Assembly: GCF_020564935.1 (NCBI RefSeq)
Contig: NZ_JAJCXB010000036.1
Coordinates: 1-64,000, forward strand
DNA from: Streptomyces pinistramenti
GTDB taxonomy: Bacteria; Actinomycetota; Actinomycetes; Streptomycetales; Streptomycetaceae
Length of the DNA stretch: 64,000 nt
Reading direction: 5' to 3'
The notes beneath the pieces were generated by a model, which had not been told where the DNA came from, ran no database searches, and was given only the letters and a program-made list of their open reading frames with translations. How positions within the stretch are numbered: the stretch's first letter is position 1; each line of letters starts with the position of its first letter. Made by a program: the position numbers and the translations under genes. Below, piece by piece: positions 25,462-34,033 of this stretch.

Positions 25462-25929
25462 TCATGCCTCGCGGATCGGGGTGTTGAGGACGGAGACGAT
25501 CGCGTCCGTGTTCGTGGCGATGAAGTCGGCCAGCTCCGGCGGCATCAGGTTCAGCTCACGGACGGCCTCGGCGGTGAACGGCACCCGGACCACCTCGTAC
25601 CCGCCGCGCTCCGGCTTGGCGAATTCCGTCCCCGTACGCGCGGCCAGGTCCATCGACTCCAGGCGCGCGGCGAAGAGGTGCTGGACGCCGACGCCGCCCG
25701 CCAGCTCGTCGGTGATCAGGTGCACGAGCTCGGCGCGCTCCAGCTTGCCGCCCAGCTCCTCGAACACCTCGCGGTGCAGGGCCGCTTCGATGGTCGCGTC
25801 GTCCTCCTCGACCCCTCCGCCGACCGTCACCCAGTACGGTTCCCGGCCCGGCTTGGTGCGCTTGATCAGGACCAGTTCGTCGCCGTCGAGGAGGATGGCG
25901 CGGGCGTTGCGCTTGACGATGTCGGTCAT
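25462..25929 (-). CDS. NUDIX hydrolase
   Basis: 155 aa from ATG 25929, with AAGGAG 9 nt upstream. The Nudix box runs about 38-60 (GGVEEDDATIEAALHREVFEEL), with the metal-binding REVFEE glutamates. It hydrolyses nucleoside diphosphate-linked compounds. It is the first gene of the eight-gene leftward operon and diverges from the HTH regulator gene over 207 bp. NUDIX proteins are known in actinobacterial integrative elements (Pif of pSAM2), so a role in element biology is an alternative. Confidence 0.9.
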   Translation of the reverse strand: MTDIVKRNARAILLDGDELVLIKRTKPGREPYWVTVGGGVEEDDATIEAALHREVFEELGGKLERAELVHLITDELAGGVGVQHLFAARLESMDLAARTGTEFAKPERGGYEVVRVPFTAEAVRELNLMPPELADFIATNTDAIVSVLNTPIREA

Positions 25930-26136
25930 ACCGTTGGCTCCTTCTGATGGTGGCAAGGGAGAGAACGGGCGGAGGGCCGCCTGGTGGTGGCGGTGCTCTC
26001 CGGCCCGGTGGACTCAGCATGGTGGAGAGCGCCGGCAGGGCGTGAGGGAGAAGCGCTGCAGCAACGCCGCACCGCTGCTGAACACGCGTGGCTACGCTGG
26101 GCACTTCGGTGTTTCACCGGACGACGGACGGGGGGT

Positions 26137-27276
26137 ATGACGGTGGTCACGGTGCAGCGATGGTCCGGCCGGGAAGCCCGGCTGCTACGCGACGCCCTGC
26201 GCATGAGCCTGCGGGACTTCGCCGCGTACCTGGGCGTCAGCGACCGGACCGTGTCGAACTGGGAAGGCGGCGGGGCGGGTTACCAGCCTCGTGCCGAATC
26301 GCAAGCTGTCCTCGACACCGCGCTCGGCCACGCGTCGGATGACGCGAAGGCCCGGTTCGCGGCAGCGCTCGGTGCGAACGGCTCCGTTGCGCCCGTCGCG
26401 GGCAGGATCGGAGTCGACTCCCACAAGTTCCTGCCCGTCTTCATCGGGGTCGAGCGTGCCCGTCGGCTCCGTGCGCACATGGCACCGGACGGGGGTGCGG
26501 ACTGGCTGGAGTTCTCATCGGCCCGGGTGGACCACCCCGAGGCGCAGGAGTGCGTCCTGCATGTCTTCGCGTGCGGAGTCGCCGTCTTCCGCCTCGTCCA
26601 GTCGCACGAGCCGCCCTCGCTCACCGAACTCGCCGTGTGGCGCTACCGTTCGTACGCCTCCGACCTGCCTTGGGCACGAGACACGCTCCGCGCCCTCCTG
26701 GACGAGGAGCACGCCTGCGTCCCCAGCCCCGAGTACGTCCTCTCCCTGTACTGGCTCACCGCCGGCCCCTGGGCCGGGGACACCTACGACACCGCCCTGC
26801 GCCTGCTGTCCACACCCTCGGTCCTGGTCGACCGCGGCACCCCGGGCGGGCCCGCTCCCCTGGACGGTTCGGTCGAGGAGTCGCTCCTCGTCACCGGCTT
26901 CGACCACCCGGACATCGTGTCCTTCGGCGTACGGGGAGTCTCCACCGGCTATGCCGGCTGGTCCGGCGTCGCCTACGCCTCCCACTCCCGCGAGCGCAGC
27001 CTCACCATCGACGAGATGGTCACCTGCGAACTGACCGTCCAGGCACTGTGGTGCTTCACCCACCAGATCCAGCAGATGATCGAGGACGGTCAGGACCCCT
27101 CCATGCCCGAGCAGTACGGCTGGCGCTTCCTGCGCGCCGCCTACTCCCGGCTCACCACGGCCCGCGCCCAGGAGACCGCTCAGCACGTCCTGATGCGGGA
27201 GGCCATCATGAAGACCAGCGGACTGGCCGAACGGCTGCGCGCCGCACAGGACGCTCTGCGTTCGAGCGTCGGCTGA
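26137..27276 (+). CDS. XRE-type regulator with large C-terminal domain
   Basis: 379 aa from ATG 26137 (a GGGGG run upstream). The N-terminal helix-turn-helix (about 10-60) contains LRMSLRDFAAYLGVSDRTVSNWE. The long C-terminal region has no recognised enzyme motif and may sense a ligand. It diverges from the eight-gene operon and heads a three-gene plus-strand unit, so it is the probable regulator of the whole cargo cluster. A possible -10 element (TACGCT) lies at about 26090. Confidence 0.8.
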   Translation: MTVVTVQRWSGREARLLRDALRMSLRDFAAYLGVSDRTVSNWEGGGAGYQPRAESQAVLDTALGHASDDAKARFAAALGANGSVAPVAGRIGVDSHKFLPVFIGVERARRLRAHMAPDGGADWLEFSSARVDHPEAQECVLHVFACGVAVFRLVQSHEPPSLTELAVWRYRSYASDLPWARDTLRALLDEEHACVPSPEYVLSLYWLTAGPWAGDTYDTALRLLSTPSVLVDRGTPGGPAPLDGSVEESLLVTGFDHPDIVSFGVRGVSTGYAGWSGVAYASHSRERSLTIDEMVTCELTVQALWCFTHQIQQMIEDGQDPSMPEQYGWRFLRAAYSRLTTARAQETAQHVLMREAIMKTSGLAERLRAAQDALRSSVG

Positions 27277-27299
27277 CAACCCGGGGCAGGAGAGAGCGG

Positions 27300-27869
27300 A
27301 TGGACATCGGCAACGCCGCACTGGTCGTGATCGACATGCAGAACGGCTTCGTGAACCACCACAGCCGCCACGCCGTGCCCGCGGTCTCCGACCTGGTAGC
27401 CCAGTGGTCCGCCGCGGGTCGCCCCGTCATCTTCACCCGCTACTTCAACTACCCGGACAGCCCCTACGAGCGCTTCCACCAGTGGCACCGCCTGCAGAAG
27501 CCACCCGAGACCGACATCGTCGCCGATCTCGCCGAGGCCGCTGCCCGCGCACACGCGGTCGTCGACAAGACCGGGTACACGTTCTTCACCCCCGAAGGCA
27601 CCGAGCTGCTCCGTCAGTCCGGCTGGACTGATCTGGTCTTCTGCGGGATTGCCACCGAGAGCTGTGTCTTGAAGTCCGCCGCCGACGCCTTCGAGCACGG
27701 CTACGCACCCTGGCTCGTCACCGACGCCTGCGCGAGCGAGGCAGGTCCCGACGTCCACGACGCCGGCCTCCTCGTCGCCCGCCGCCTGATTGGAACAGGC
27801 CAACTCATCACCGCAGCCCACGTGGTGGGGCAGCTCACTGCGCACGTCGGGGCGCCGGTGCTGGAATAG
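27300..27869 (+). CDS. Isochorismatase-type cysteine hydrolase
   Basis: 189 aa from ATG 27300 with AGGAGAGAG upstream. The catalytic triad pattern is present: Asp12 in VVIDMQNGF, Lys in DKTGYTFF, and Cys in FCGIATESCVLKSA. The family hydrolyses amides or vinyl ethers (nicotinamidase, N-carbamoylsarcosine amidase, isochorismatase). It is 23 bp from the regulator and 4 bp from the flavoprotein, so it is in the same transcript. The substrate is unknown. Confidence 0.88.
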   Translation: MDIGNAALVVIDMQNGFVNHHSRHAVPAVSDLVAQWSAAGRPVIFTRYFNYPDSPYERFHQWHRLQKPPETDIVADLAEAAARAHAVVDKTGYTFFTPEGTELLRQSGWTDLVFCGIATESCVLKSAADAFEHGYAPWLVTDACASEAGPDVHDAGLLVARRLIGTGQLITAAHVVGQLTAHVGAPVLE

Positions 27870-27873
27870 CCCC

Positions 27874-28812
27874 ATGGCCGACACATCGTCCCGAACCGGT
27901 ACGCCCGCCACCTACGACACCGACGTGATCGTCATCGGCGGCGGACCGGCGGGCTGCGCCGCCGCCCGCATGGCCGCCAGCGTCGGCATGCGCTCGATCC
28001 TGATCGAACCGGACGCCCTGTGCCGGAACCTCTACCGCATCCCGGCGTTGGACAACGTCCTCGGTGGCTACACCAGCGGCCCCCAGCTCGCCGACTCCAT
28101 CACCACGGAACTGCACCGCACGGAGCTGTGCCGCCTCGAACTCGGTCGACGCGTCACCGAACTTCGCGCCGATGAAGCCCACGTGGCCGTCACGGTCGAC
28201 ACCGGCGACCGCCTCACCGCCCCGTACGCCATCGTCGCCACCGGCGTCGGCCCCCTCCAGCCCCGCGACGCCGCCTGGATCAGCGCGCCCGACGGCCTCA
28301 CCCTGCCGCCGCTCTGGCAGGCCGAGGCGGACGACGCCGAGGGCCGCACCCTCCTCGTCCTCGGCGGTGACCGCCCGATCGGCACGTTCCTGCGCGCCCA
28401 CCCGACCATCGACACCCGGCTGCTCGTGGCGTACCCGGAAGCGGACGCGTACAAGGTCGAGGAGATCCGCGACGACTCCCGCGTCAGGCTGTTGCCCGTC
28501 GAGCACCTGACGCTCGCCCGTCGGGACGGCACAGCGATCACAGCGGAAGCGGTGGGCCAGGACGGCGAACGGCAGACGGTCACGGTGGACGCCGCCTACC
28601 TCAGCATCGGGAACGCGCCGACCGCCCCGCCCGGCGCCCTGATCCGCAGGGCAGACGGCTACTGCCCTCCCGCTGACCAGCACCCCCGCCTCATCGTGGC
28701 CGGCGACCTGCGCTCCGCCCGCTTCCAACGGATCATGACCGCCCTGGGCTCCGGCAGTGAGGCCGCTCTGCAGGCGTACTACGCGGCCAGGGATCTGCTT
28801 GCCAGGGACTGA
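27874..28812 (+). CDS. FAD-dependent oxidoreductase (thioredoxin-reductase-like, no CxxC)
   Basis: 312 aa from ATG 27874, 4 bp after the hydrolase stop. An FAD-binding motif (IVIGGGPAGCAAARMAASVG, about 17-36), a second nucleotide-binding stretch (LLVLGGDRPIGTFLRAHP) and a C-terminal FAD motif (LIVAGDLRS followed by ALGSGSEAAL) are present. This is the layout of thioredoxin-reductase-like flavoproteins, but the redox CxxC is absent. It would therefore act on a small molecule, not a protein disulfide. It converges with the relaxase gene. Confidence 0.85.
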   Translation: MADTSSRTGTPATYDTDVIVIGGGPAGCAAARMAASVGMRSILIEPDALCRNLYRIPALDNVLGGYTSGPQLADSITTELHRTELCRLELGRRVTELRADEAHVAVTVDTGDRLTAPYAIVATGVGPLQPRDAAWISAPDGLTLPPLWQAEADDAEGRTLLVLGGDRPIGTFLRAHPTIDTRLLVAYPEADAYKVEEIRDDSRVRLLPVEHLTLARRDGTAITAEAVGQDGERQTVTVDAAYLSIGNAPTAPPGALIRRADGYCPPADQHPRLIVAGDLRSARFQRIMTALGSGSEAALQAYYAARDLLARD

Positions 28813-28885
28813 AATGCATGCCGGCACGGTGTGGTGAGGACGGCGGATATCTGCGATCCGCAGACGACGGCCTTGTTTCCGTGGT

Positions 28886-30601
28886 TCAGCGTCGTCGCAG
28901 AGTGCCGTTCGCGGGGCTGGTCCCCGTTTGTGCGGGGCGCGCCGGCGGGGCCGCAATCGAGTTGCCTCGTGCGTGCTGGTCCCGCGTACGCCGGGGGTCT
29001 GCGGGGAGGCCGGCCATCCGCCGCAGTCGCCATACGAGCACGTCGCTGATCCGCTCCGTCGTGCCCAACTCCCGCCGTGAGGCGGCCTGGGTGAGCAGGG
29101 CGGTGGGTCTGTGGCCGGCGGTCTGGGCGTCGGCCAGGGTGGCTGAGAGGGCGGGCCAACCAGGCTCGGCGAGGATTCGGTCGGCCAGCTCGGGAAGGGC
29201 GTGGCGCACGACGGCGGAGTGATGCTGTTGCAGGGATGGGGCCAGGCGGCGGCCCCGCTGGTGGAGCACGGTCATGGGGTGCTCGGCGGCGGCCTGATAG
29301 GCCACGCGCAGATGTTGGGCCGCCCGGTGGGCGGCCTCGGCCTGCTGGGCGTGCTGTTTCCTGGCATGCCAGTGCGCGGCGGTGATGGCGAGGAAGAACA
29401 GCATGTCGATGGCCATTGCCGTGGTGGCGCCGTCCTCGCCTCGACCGCGGGCCGGACCGCTGTGGACGAGGTCGCGGGCGGCTTGGCGCAGGGCGCCGTC
29501 GTGGCCGTGTGCGGCGCGGATGCGGGAGCGGGAGGCGCGTTCGAACACGGAGGCAGCTTCCTGTAGTTCGTGGCGGGTGTGGGCGGCGGAGGTCTTGGCG
29601 AGGGCGTCGAGGACCTCCCCGGTGGCGGCGATCTGGGTGGCAACGGTGCCGTCGTTGCCGTGATCGATGATGAGCAGTGCCTGCCAGGCCGCGGTGGCGG
29701 CGCTCCGGCGCGCGGATGCGGGCCCGGTCAGCGACGGCAGGACCAGTTGCGGGGTGCCTTCGTCCGAGGGCTGTGTCCAGCGTTCGCGGATGCGGGGCAG
29801 GGACAGGTCCGGGGCGAGCTTGGAGCCGGCGTAGAAGACGGGCTCCCCTTTGGCGTTGCGGTTGTCGGGGAGGGCGATGGTGTAGCCGAGGGCGTCGCCC
29901 GATGGCGCGATGCGGCGCCGGATGAGTAGACCGGCCGCTGAGAGGCGGTCGAAGAATTCCTCCTCGCTCGCCGCGCCGGCCACCGAGCGGCGGACCGTCG
30001 CGCGGAGTTCTTCGCGCGGGGTGCGTTGCCGGCTGTGGCGTTGGGCTTTGTGGCGTTCGGTGCTGGTGGGGCGCTTGGCGGCGGTGCCGTCGCCGGCCGC
30101 CACACGGCGCAAGTCGTAGTCGGCTTCGATGTGGCGGCACTCGGTCTGGGCGCGTTTGGCGGAACGGTGGTGGTTGGGTCGGCGGCCGTCTTCGCGGACG
30201 AGGGTGGCGATGAGGTGGATGTGGTCGTCGGCGTGGCGGACTGCGGCCCAGCGGCACCCTGCGTCGTCGCCGGGGTCGATGCCGGTGGCGGCGATGACGC
30301 GGCGGGCGATGTCGGCCCACTCGGTGTCGGTGAGGGTGCGGTCGCCGGGGGCGGCGCGGACCGAGGCGTGCCACACGTGCTTGGCGGGGCGTGTGTCGTC
30401 GGTGAGGAGGTGCAGGGGTTCGTCCAGGAGGCGGGCGAGATCGTCGAGGGTGGCGTTCGGATCGCGGCCTGGGTCGGGGGCGAGGCCGTCGAAGGAAGCG
30501 ACGAGGTGAGGGTCGGTGTGTTCCTCGCGGCGGCCGGGGCCGTAGAGGTAGGCGAGCAATCGTGCGGTGTTGCCGCCCTGCTTGTGGATGGAAGGGATCA
30601 A
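28886..30601 (-). CDS. MobA/VirD2-type relaxase
   Basis: 571 aa. It begins at TTG 30601, which overlaps the MobC stop (TTGA); the start MIPSIHKQGGN is typical of these relaxases. The catalytic metal site is the His cluster in VRHADDHIHLIATLVRE (about 121-137), and a candidate nicking tyrosine lies in LLAYLYGPG near the N-terminus. It would nick oriT and pilot single-stranded DNA into a recipient. The long Ala/Arg-rich C-terminus is probably for relaxosome contacts. Most Streptomyces elements transfer double-stranded DNA with TraB instead, so a relaxase here is notable. Confidence 0.88.
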   Translation of the reverse strand: MIPSIHKQGGNTARLLAYLYGPGRREEHTDPHLVASFDGLAPDPGRDPNATLDDLARLLDEPLHLLTDDTRPAKHVWHASVRAAPGDRTLTDTEWADIARRVIAATGIDPGDDAGCRWAAVRHADDHIHLIATLVREDGRRPNHHRSAKRAQTECRHIEADYDLRRVAAGDGTAAKRPTSTERHKAQRHSRQRTPREELRATVRRSVAGAASEEEFFDRLSAAGLLIRRRIAPSGDALGYTIALPDNRNAKGEPVFYAGSKLAPDLSLPRIRERWTQPSDEGTPQLVLPSLTGPASARRSAATAAWQALLIIDHGNDGTVATQIAATGEVLDALAKTSAAHTRHELQEAASVFERASRSRIRAAHGHDGALRQAARDLVHSGPARGRGEDGATTAMAIDMLFFLAITAAHWHARKQHAQQAEAAHRAAQHLRVAYQAAAEHPMTVLHQRGRRLAPSLQQHHSAVVRHALPELADRILAEPGWPALSATLADAQTAGHRPTALLTQAASRRELGTTERISDVLVWRLRRMAGLPADPRRTRDQHARGNSIAAPPARPAQTGTSPANGTLRRR

Positions 30602-31203
30602 GCGGCGGCGCCTTCGGCGTTCGGGTGGGTCACGCGGGTGGTGATGCGGCGGATGTCTTCGGTGGCACGGTGAACAGCGGCGGTGGTGTCCTGCAGGCCG
30701 TCGGGGTAGGCGCCGCTATTGAGGGCATGGGCAGCCTGGTTGAGGTTGTTGTTGGCGTGACCGAGCTGGCGCCGGATCGCGAAGAGGGCGGTCAGGGTGT
30801 CTTGCTGGGTGGCGATGGCGGCGGCGGTGTGGTCGAGATCGCGGGTAGCGGCGAGCCCGCTGTGGGCGAGGAAGCCGGCGATGCTCATGCCGACGGCTTC
30901 GGCGCCGGCGGCGATGATCGTGTGCTCGGTTGCGCTGAGGCGGACGCTGTGCGCGCGACGCTGCGTGCGGGCACGCAGGCGGGGCTTGCCTCGGCGCCGT
31001 ACCGGCTGCGGTCCGCCCCCGGTCGCAGCCCCTTCCTCCCGTGCCCCCTGGCACGGGAGGCTGCCCGCCACCCCCAGGGCGGGCACGGGTTCGGACGCAC
31101 CCCCTGCGGGGGAGTGTCCGAACCTCCAACTTGCTCCGTCTGGGGTGGGGGCGGTGGGCATCTTCTGCTGACCGTTGTCGGGCTCGTGGGGTGGGTTGCG
31201 CAT
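30598..31203 (-). CDS. mobC: MobC-like relaxosome accessory protein
   Basis: 201 aa from ATG 31203 (CCGGAGCACCAC upstream). A basic, Pro-rich N-terminus is followed by the MobC pattern: a ribbon-helix-helix-like segment (RAHSVRLSATEHTIIAAGAEAVGMSIAGFL) and a helical RRQLGHANNNLNQAAHALN block, the best conserved MobC motif. It overlaps the relaxase and should recruit it to oriT. The region just upstream (31240-31360) carries repeats that are good oriT candidates. Confidence 0.88.
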   Translation of the reverse strand: MRNPPHEPDNGQQKMPTAPTPDGASWRFGHSPAGGASEPVPALGVAGSLPCQGAREEGAATGGGPQPVRRRGKPRLRARTQRRAHSVRLSATEHTIIAAGAEAVGMSIAGFLAHSGLAATRDLDHTAAAIATQQDTLTALFAIRRQLGHANNNLNQAAHALNSGAYPDGLQDTTAAVHRATEDIRRITTRVTHPNAEGAAA

Positions 31204-31239
31204 GGTGGTGCTCCGGGTTGTGGGTGGGGCGTCGTCGCG

Positions 31240-31360
31240 TCCGTCGCATCCGTTGCGTGGCTGGTCAGGGCAGGTACGGACAGGGCCGCAGGTACGGAGT
31301 GATCCGTCTTGGCGGGGAGGTCCGTCCCGCGCTGACCTGCGCGGGGACGGATGCGACGGA
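31240..31360. other. oriT: Candidate oriT upstream of mobC
   Basis: An exact 14-bp inverted repeat (TCCGTCGCATCCGT at 31240-31253; complement at 31347-31360) encloses a spacer containing two direct copies of GCAGGTACGGA (31270 and 31288). It lies in the short non-coding gap between mobC and the replication gene, where oriT is usually found. The assignment is an inference from position and structure. Confidence 0.5.
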
Positions 31361-31381
31361 GTGATGCGGGGCCGGGGGTGG

Positions 31382-33040
31382 TCAGCGGGTGTGCTTGGGG
31401 CCGGTGGCGCCGCCGGGCGGGCCGACGGGGCGCGTTCCGGTCGGTGGGGCGGGAGGCTTGCCCTGAGCGGGGCGTGCGGGGGCGGGCTCGTGTCCGGGGG
31501 TGGGTGCCGGTTGGGTGGGGTCGGGGCAGTAGCGGGCCCAGGCGTCGAGGAACTGGTTGCGGGCGTATGCCTTGGCCTGTCTGCCTTCCTCGAAGCGGTG
31601 GTTGGCAGGGCTGATGCCGAAGTCCCGCAGGAGATTGGCCAGGTGGTAGGCGTTCAGGCCCTTGGTCCCGTACTCGGCCCACGGCGCCTCGGCGTCCTGG
31701 ATCAGGGCGGCCAGCAGGTCCTGGCTGCGCAACGCCTCCTTGTTGCCCTTCCGTTCGAAGACGCGGCGGATGTCACGCAGCAGACGGGTCTTCAGGGTGG
31801 TCTGCTCGTCCTGGGCCACCTCGTTGTGCGTCATTGCCAGGCAGGCGGCGCGGGCCTGGGCGGGCCAGTGGCTGCCGGCCAGGTCGGCGACGATGACCAG
31901 CGGCTCCCAGGTGTCCGCGGCGCGGTCCTCGACCGGCATCTGCGGCACCAGGCGGGCAGCGGCACCCCGCAGTGGAGCCAGCCACGCGGTCAGCCGGTCG
32001 CGGAGGGCGTTCAGTTCGGGAACGGAGTACCGCGAGCGAAACGGGGCGATCCGCTCGCCAGGCTTGCGCTTCTGCATCCGGAGCACGACCGCCCGGTCCA
32101 TGATCGTGTCCGGCAGGTCGCCGATCCCGGCCAGCGCGGCCATGGCGAAGGTGGGAAACGCGGTCGGCTTGTGCTCGGGGCCGGAGATCCGCCAGGCAGG
32201 CCGGTTGCGCTGGTGCCCGGCGTTCAGGAGGCCGCGCAGGTCCTCCTTGTCGCCGGCCTTGGGGCCGAAGATGGTGTCGGCCTCGTCCACCAGCAGCGTG
32301 GGCGGGGTCTTGCCGATGACGCGGAAGACGACGGCCGGGGAGGTGTTCACCGTCATCATCGGCTGGTGCACGGTCTCGTGGAGCACGTCCAGGACACGGG
32401 ACTTGCCGCACCCCTTGGTCGGCCCCACCACCGCCAGGCGGGGCGCGTGCTGGAGGGCGGGCTGGATGTGGCTGGCCGCCACCCACAGCGTGACCGCGGT
32501 CAGCGCCTCGTCACTCGGCAGCACCACGTACCGGCCGATCGCCGCACGCAGGTCGTCAAGGAGTGCCGCCCCGTCACCGGCCGTCTCGACGCCGGTCCCA
32601 TCGCGGTCCCCGGCCCCCGATCCGCTCTCGGGGACCACGGTCCCGTCCTGCGCGGTCCCCTCCACCAGGCCGTCGGTCCCCGGTGACCGGTGGGGACCGT
32701 CCCCACCACGATCCCCGAGTGTGGTCCCCACGTGTCGGGGACCGGTCCCCAAGGCGCTGGCCTGCACGTTCTCGACAGCTATGCAGGTTTGGTCCCCCGC
32801 CTCCGCCGTCTGGGGACCAGGCTCAATGCGGGGACGGTCCTCGGTCCCCGCATCGGTGGACCGCCGGTCCCCACGCGTGTTTGCGTGCGGGGACTGGTCC
32901 GGAGTATCCGCGGCGAGCGGACCGCCCTCGGCCGACGGTTGGTCCGCCCGGCGCCACAGTGCTCCCTGGCCGGGGACCGCGACCGTGGGCCAGACGGATT
33001 TGGGGGATGTGTTCGTGATGGGGGACGTCGAGTCCTCCAT
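31382..33040 (-). CDS. DUF3631-type replication/plasmid ATPase
   Basis: 552 aa from ATG 33040 with AGAGGAAGG upstream. The low-complexity N-terminus (about 1-145), rich in Gly, Asp, Arg and Thr, is encoded over the GGTCCCC repeat cluster. The ATPase part has Walker A GPTKGCGKSR (about 180-189), Walker B-like LLVDEADTIF, and then the DUF3631 region (RMQKRKPGERIAPFR; NAYHLANLLRDFGI). Such proteins occur on actinobacterial plasmids and phages next to Xis/Rep genes and are thought to act in replication. The Pro-rich tail has no domain. The gene lies between Xis and mobC on the same strand. Confidence 0.8.
   Translation of the reverse strand: MEDSTSPITNTSPKSVWPTVAVPGQGALWRRADQPSAEGGPLAADTPDQSPHANTRGDRRSTDAGTEDRPRIEPGPQTAEAGDQTCIAVENVQASALGTGPRHVGTTLGDRGGDGPHRSPGTDGLVEGTAQDGTVVPESGSGAGDRDGTGVETAGDGAALLDDLRAAIGRYVVLPSDEALTAVTLWVAASHIQPALQHAPRLAVVGPTKGCGKSRVLDVLHETVHQPMMTVNTSPAVVFRVIGKTPPTLLVDEADTIFGPKAGDKEDLRGLLNAGHQRNRPAWRISGPEHKPTAFPTFAMAALAGIGDLPDTIMDRAVVLRMQKRKPGERIAPFRSRYSVPELNALRDRLTAWLAPLRGAAARLVPQMPVEDRAADTWEPLVIVADLAGSHWPAQARAACLAMTHNEVAQDEQTTLKTRLLRDIRRVFERKGNKEALRSQDLLAALIQDAEAPWAEYGTKGLNAYHLANLLRDFGISPANHRFEEGRQAKAYARNQFLDAWARYCPDPTQPAPTPGHEPAPARPAQGKPPAPPTGTRPVGPPGGATGPKHTR
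32605..32978. repeat. Cluster of 13 GGTCCCC/GGGGACC heptamers
   Basis: Perfect heptamers start at 32605, 32630, 32654, 32675, 32692, 32723, 32737, 32744, 32791, 32812, 32843, 32866 and 32972, in both orientations, with one-mismatch copies between them (32594, 32639, 32830, 32889). They fall in two codon phases, so they are not simply a repeated peptide. Such density suggests protein-binding iterons within the 5' part of the replication-type gene. Confidence 0.75.
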
Positions 33041-33179
33041 AGACCTTCCTCTCTGGCAAGGGGCAGGATGGGCTAGATCCCGCCCCTTGCAGGCTCGTTC
33101 GTTCAGGGATGGGCGCTGTGCCGGGGGATCTCCAGCCTTCAGCGTTGGCGAGTCGAGGGCCACATCGTTTTCGCGCGGG

Positions 33180-33410
33180 TCAGGCCGTGAGGTCGTACGC
33201 GGACTGGGCGGCGAGCCACTCGTCCACCTCCGGCCAGCGGTAGCGCAGGTGGCGGCCGACCTTGAGGGCGTTCGGGCCGATGCGGCGGTGCCGCCACTGG
33301 TAGAGGGTCTTCACCGGCACGCCTAGGTAGGCGGCAACGTCCTCCGGCGTGGCCAGCGGGGTGCGGCCCGTACCGCTGGAGGCAGCTGCAAGGCGAGGGG
33401 TTCGAGGCAT
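33180..33410 (-). CDS. xis: Excisionase-like (AlpA/MerR-type HTH) protein
   Basis: 76 aa from ATG 33410, with AAGGAG 6 nt upstream. Winged-HTH signature: TPEDVAAYLGVPVKTLYQWR, then RIGPNALKVGRHLRYRWPEVDEWL. This is the standard helix-turn-helix 17 / Xis form in Streptomyces elements. It assists the integrase in excision and often regulates the element. It lies upstream of the replication-type ATPase and diverges from the integrase. Confidence 0.85.
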   Translation of the reverse strand: MPRTPRLAAASSGTGRTPLATPEDVAAYLGVPVKTLYQWRHRRIGPNALKVGRHLRYRWPEVDEWLAAQSAYDLTA

Positions 33411-34033
33411 GGGGCTCCTTCACGGAAATAGGGGATGGATACCGTGGCCACGGTTTCCCTGCCGCGCTCAGCGGCATTTTCGAGTCTCCCGTGACCCCGT
33501 CAATCGGCATATCGCCGACTGGAATGAAACAGTAAACGCGAATCCGCTGTTGATCTTCATCATCGAGAGGGAGGCAGTGAATCCGTCCGATTCTTGCCGA
33601 AAAATCCCTGCCGCGCTGGCCGATCCATCCGAAGGTAAAGAGCGAGGTCAGCGGCGTACCGAGGCGTCCGGATGTACCCACCGCTGGAGGCGGCGCGGAA
33701 CATAGCACAGAATTCCCGCTTCCCCGAATCGCTCACCCCGCGTCGCGGATTGCCGGGTGCCGATAAGTTGTGGAGAGTTCTTGAGTTAACTCTTGCCATT
33801 TCCCGGCGGTGCAAGTTACAGCTATCTGTCATGGCAACACGATCCACCGAAATAGGCCCCACGAGAAACCAGGCCACCCGCAATATCGAACGCCCACGCC
33901 CGGCGCGCAGCTTCTCCCCGCACCAGATCGCCGGCGACGGCCTCGTCCCCCTCGCCGCCCCGGGCTCCCCGCTCCTGCCGCCGCTTGCGGTCACAGAGCC
34001 TGCGGACGCCAACGCCCTCCAGGGGTGTGGCTG
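33411..34033. promoter_or_regulatory. AT-richer control region between xis and int
   Basis: About 620 bp without a well-supported gene between the divergent xis and int. It is clearly less GC-rich than the surroundings in 33420-33840 and should hold the promoters of both directions. A perfect palindrome, GAGTTAACTC, lies at 33783-33792. A short frame (33831-34034, 67 aa, ATG) ends in a TGA that overlaps the integrase ATG, so a small coupled leader gene is possible. It lacks a ribosome-binding site. Confidence 0.5.
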
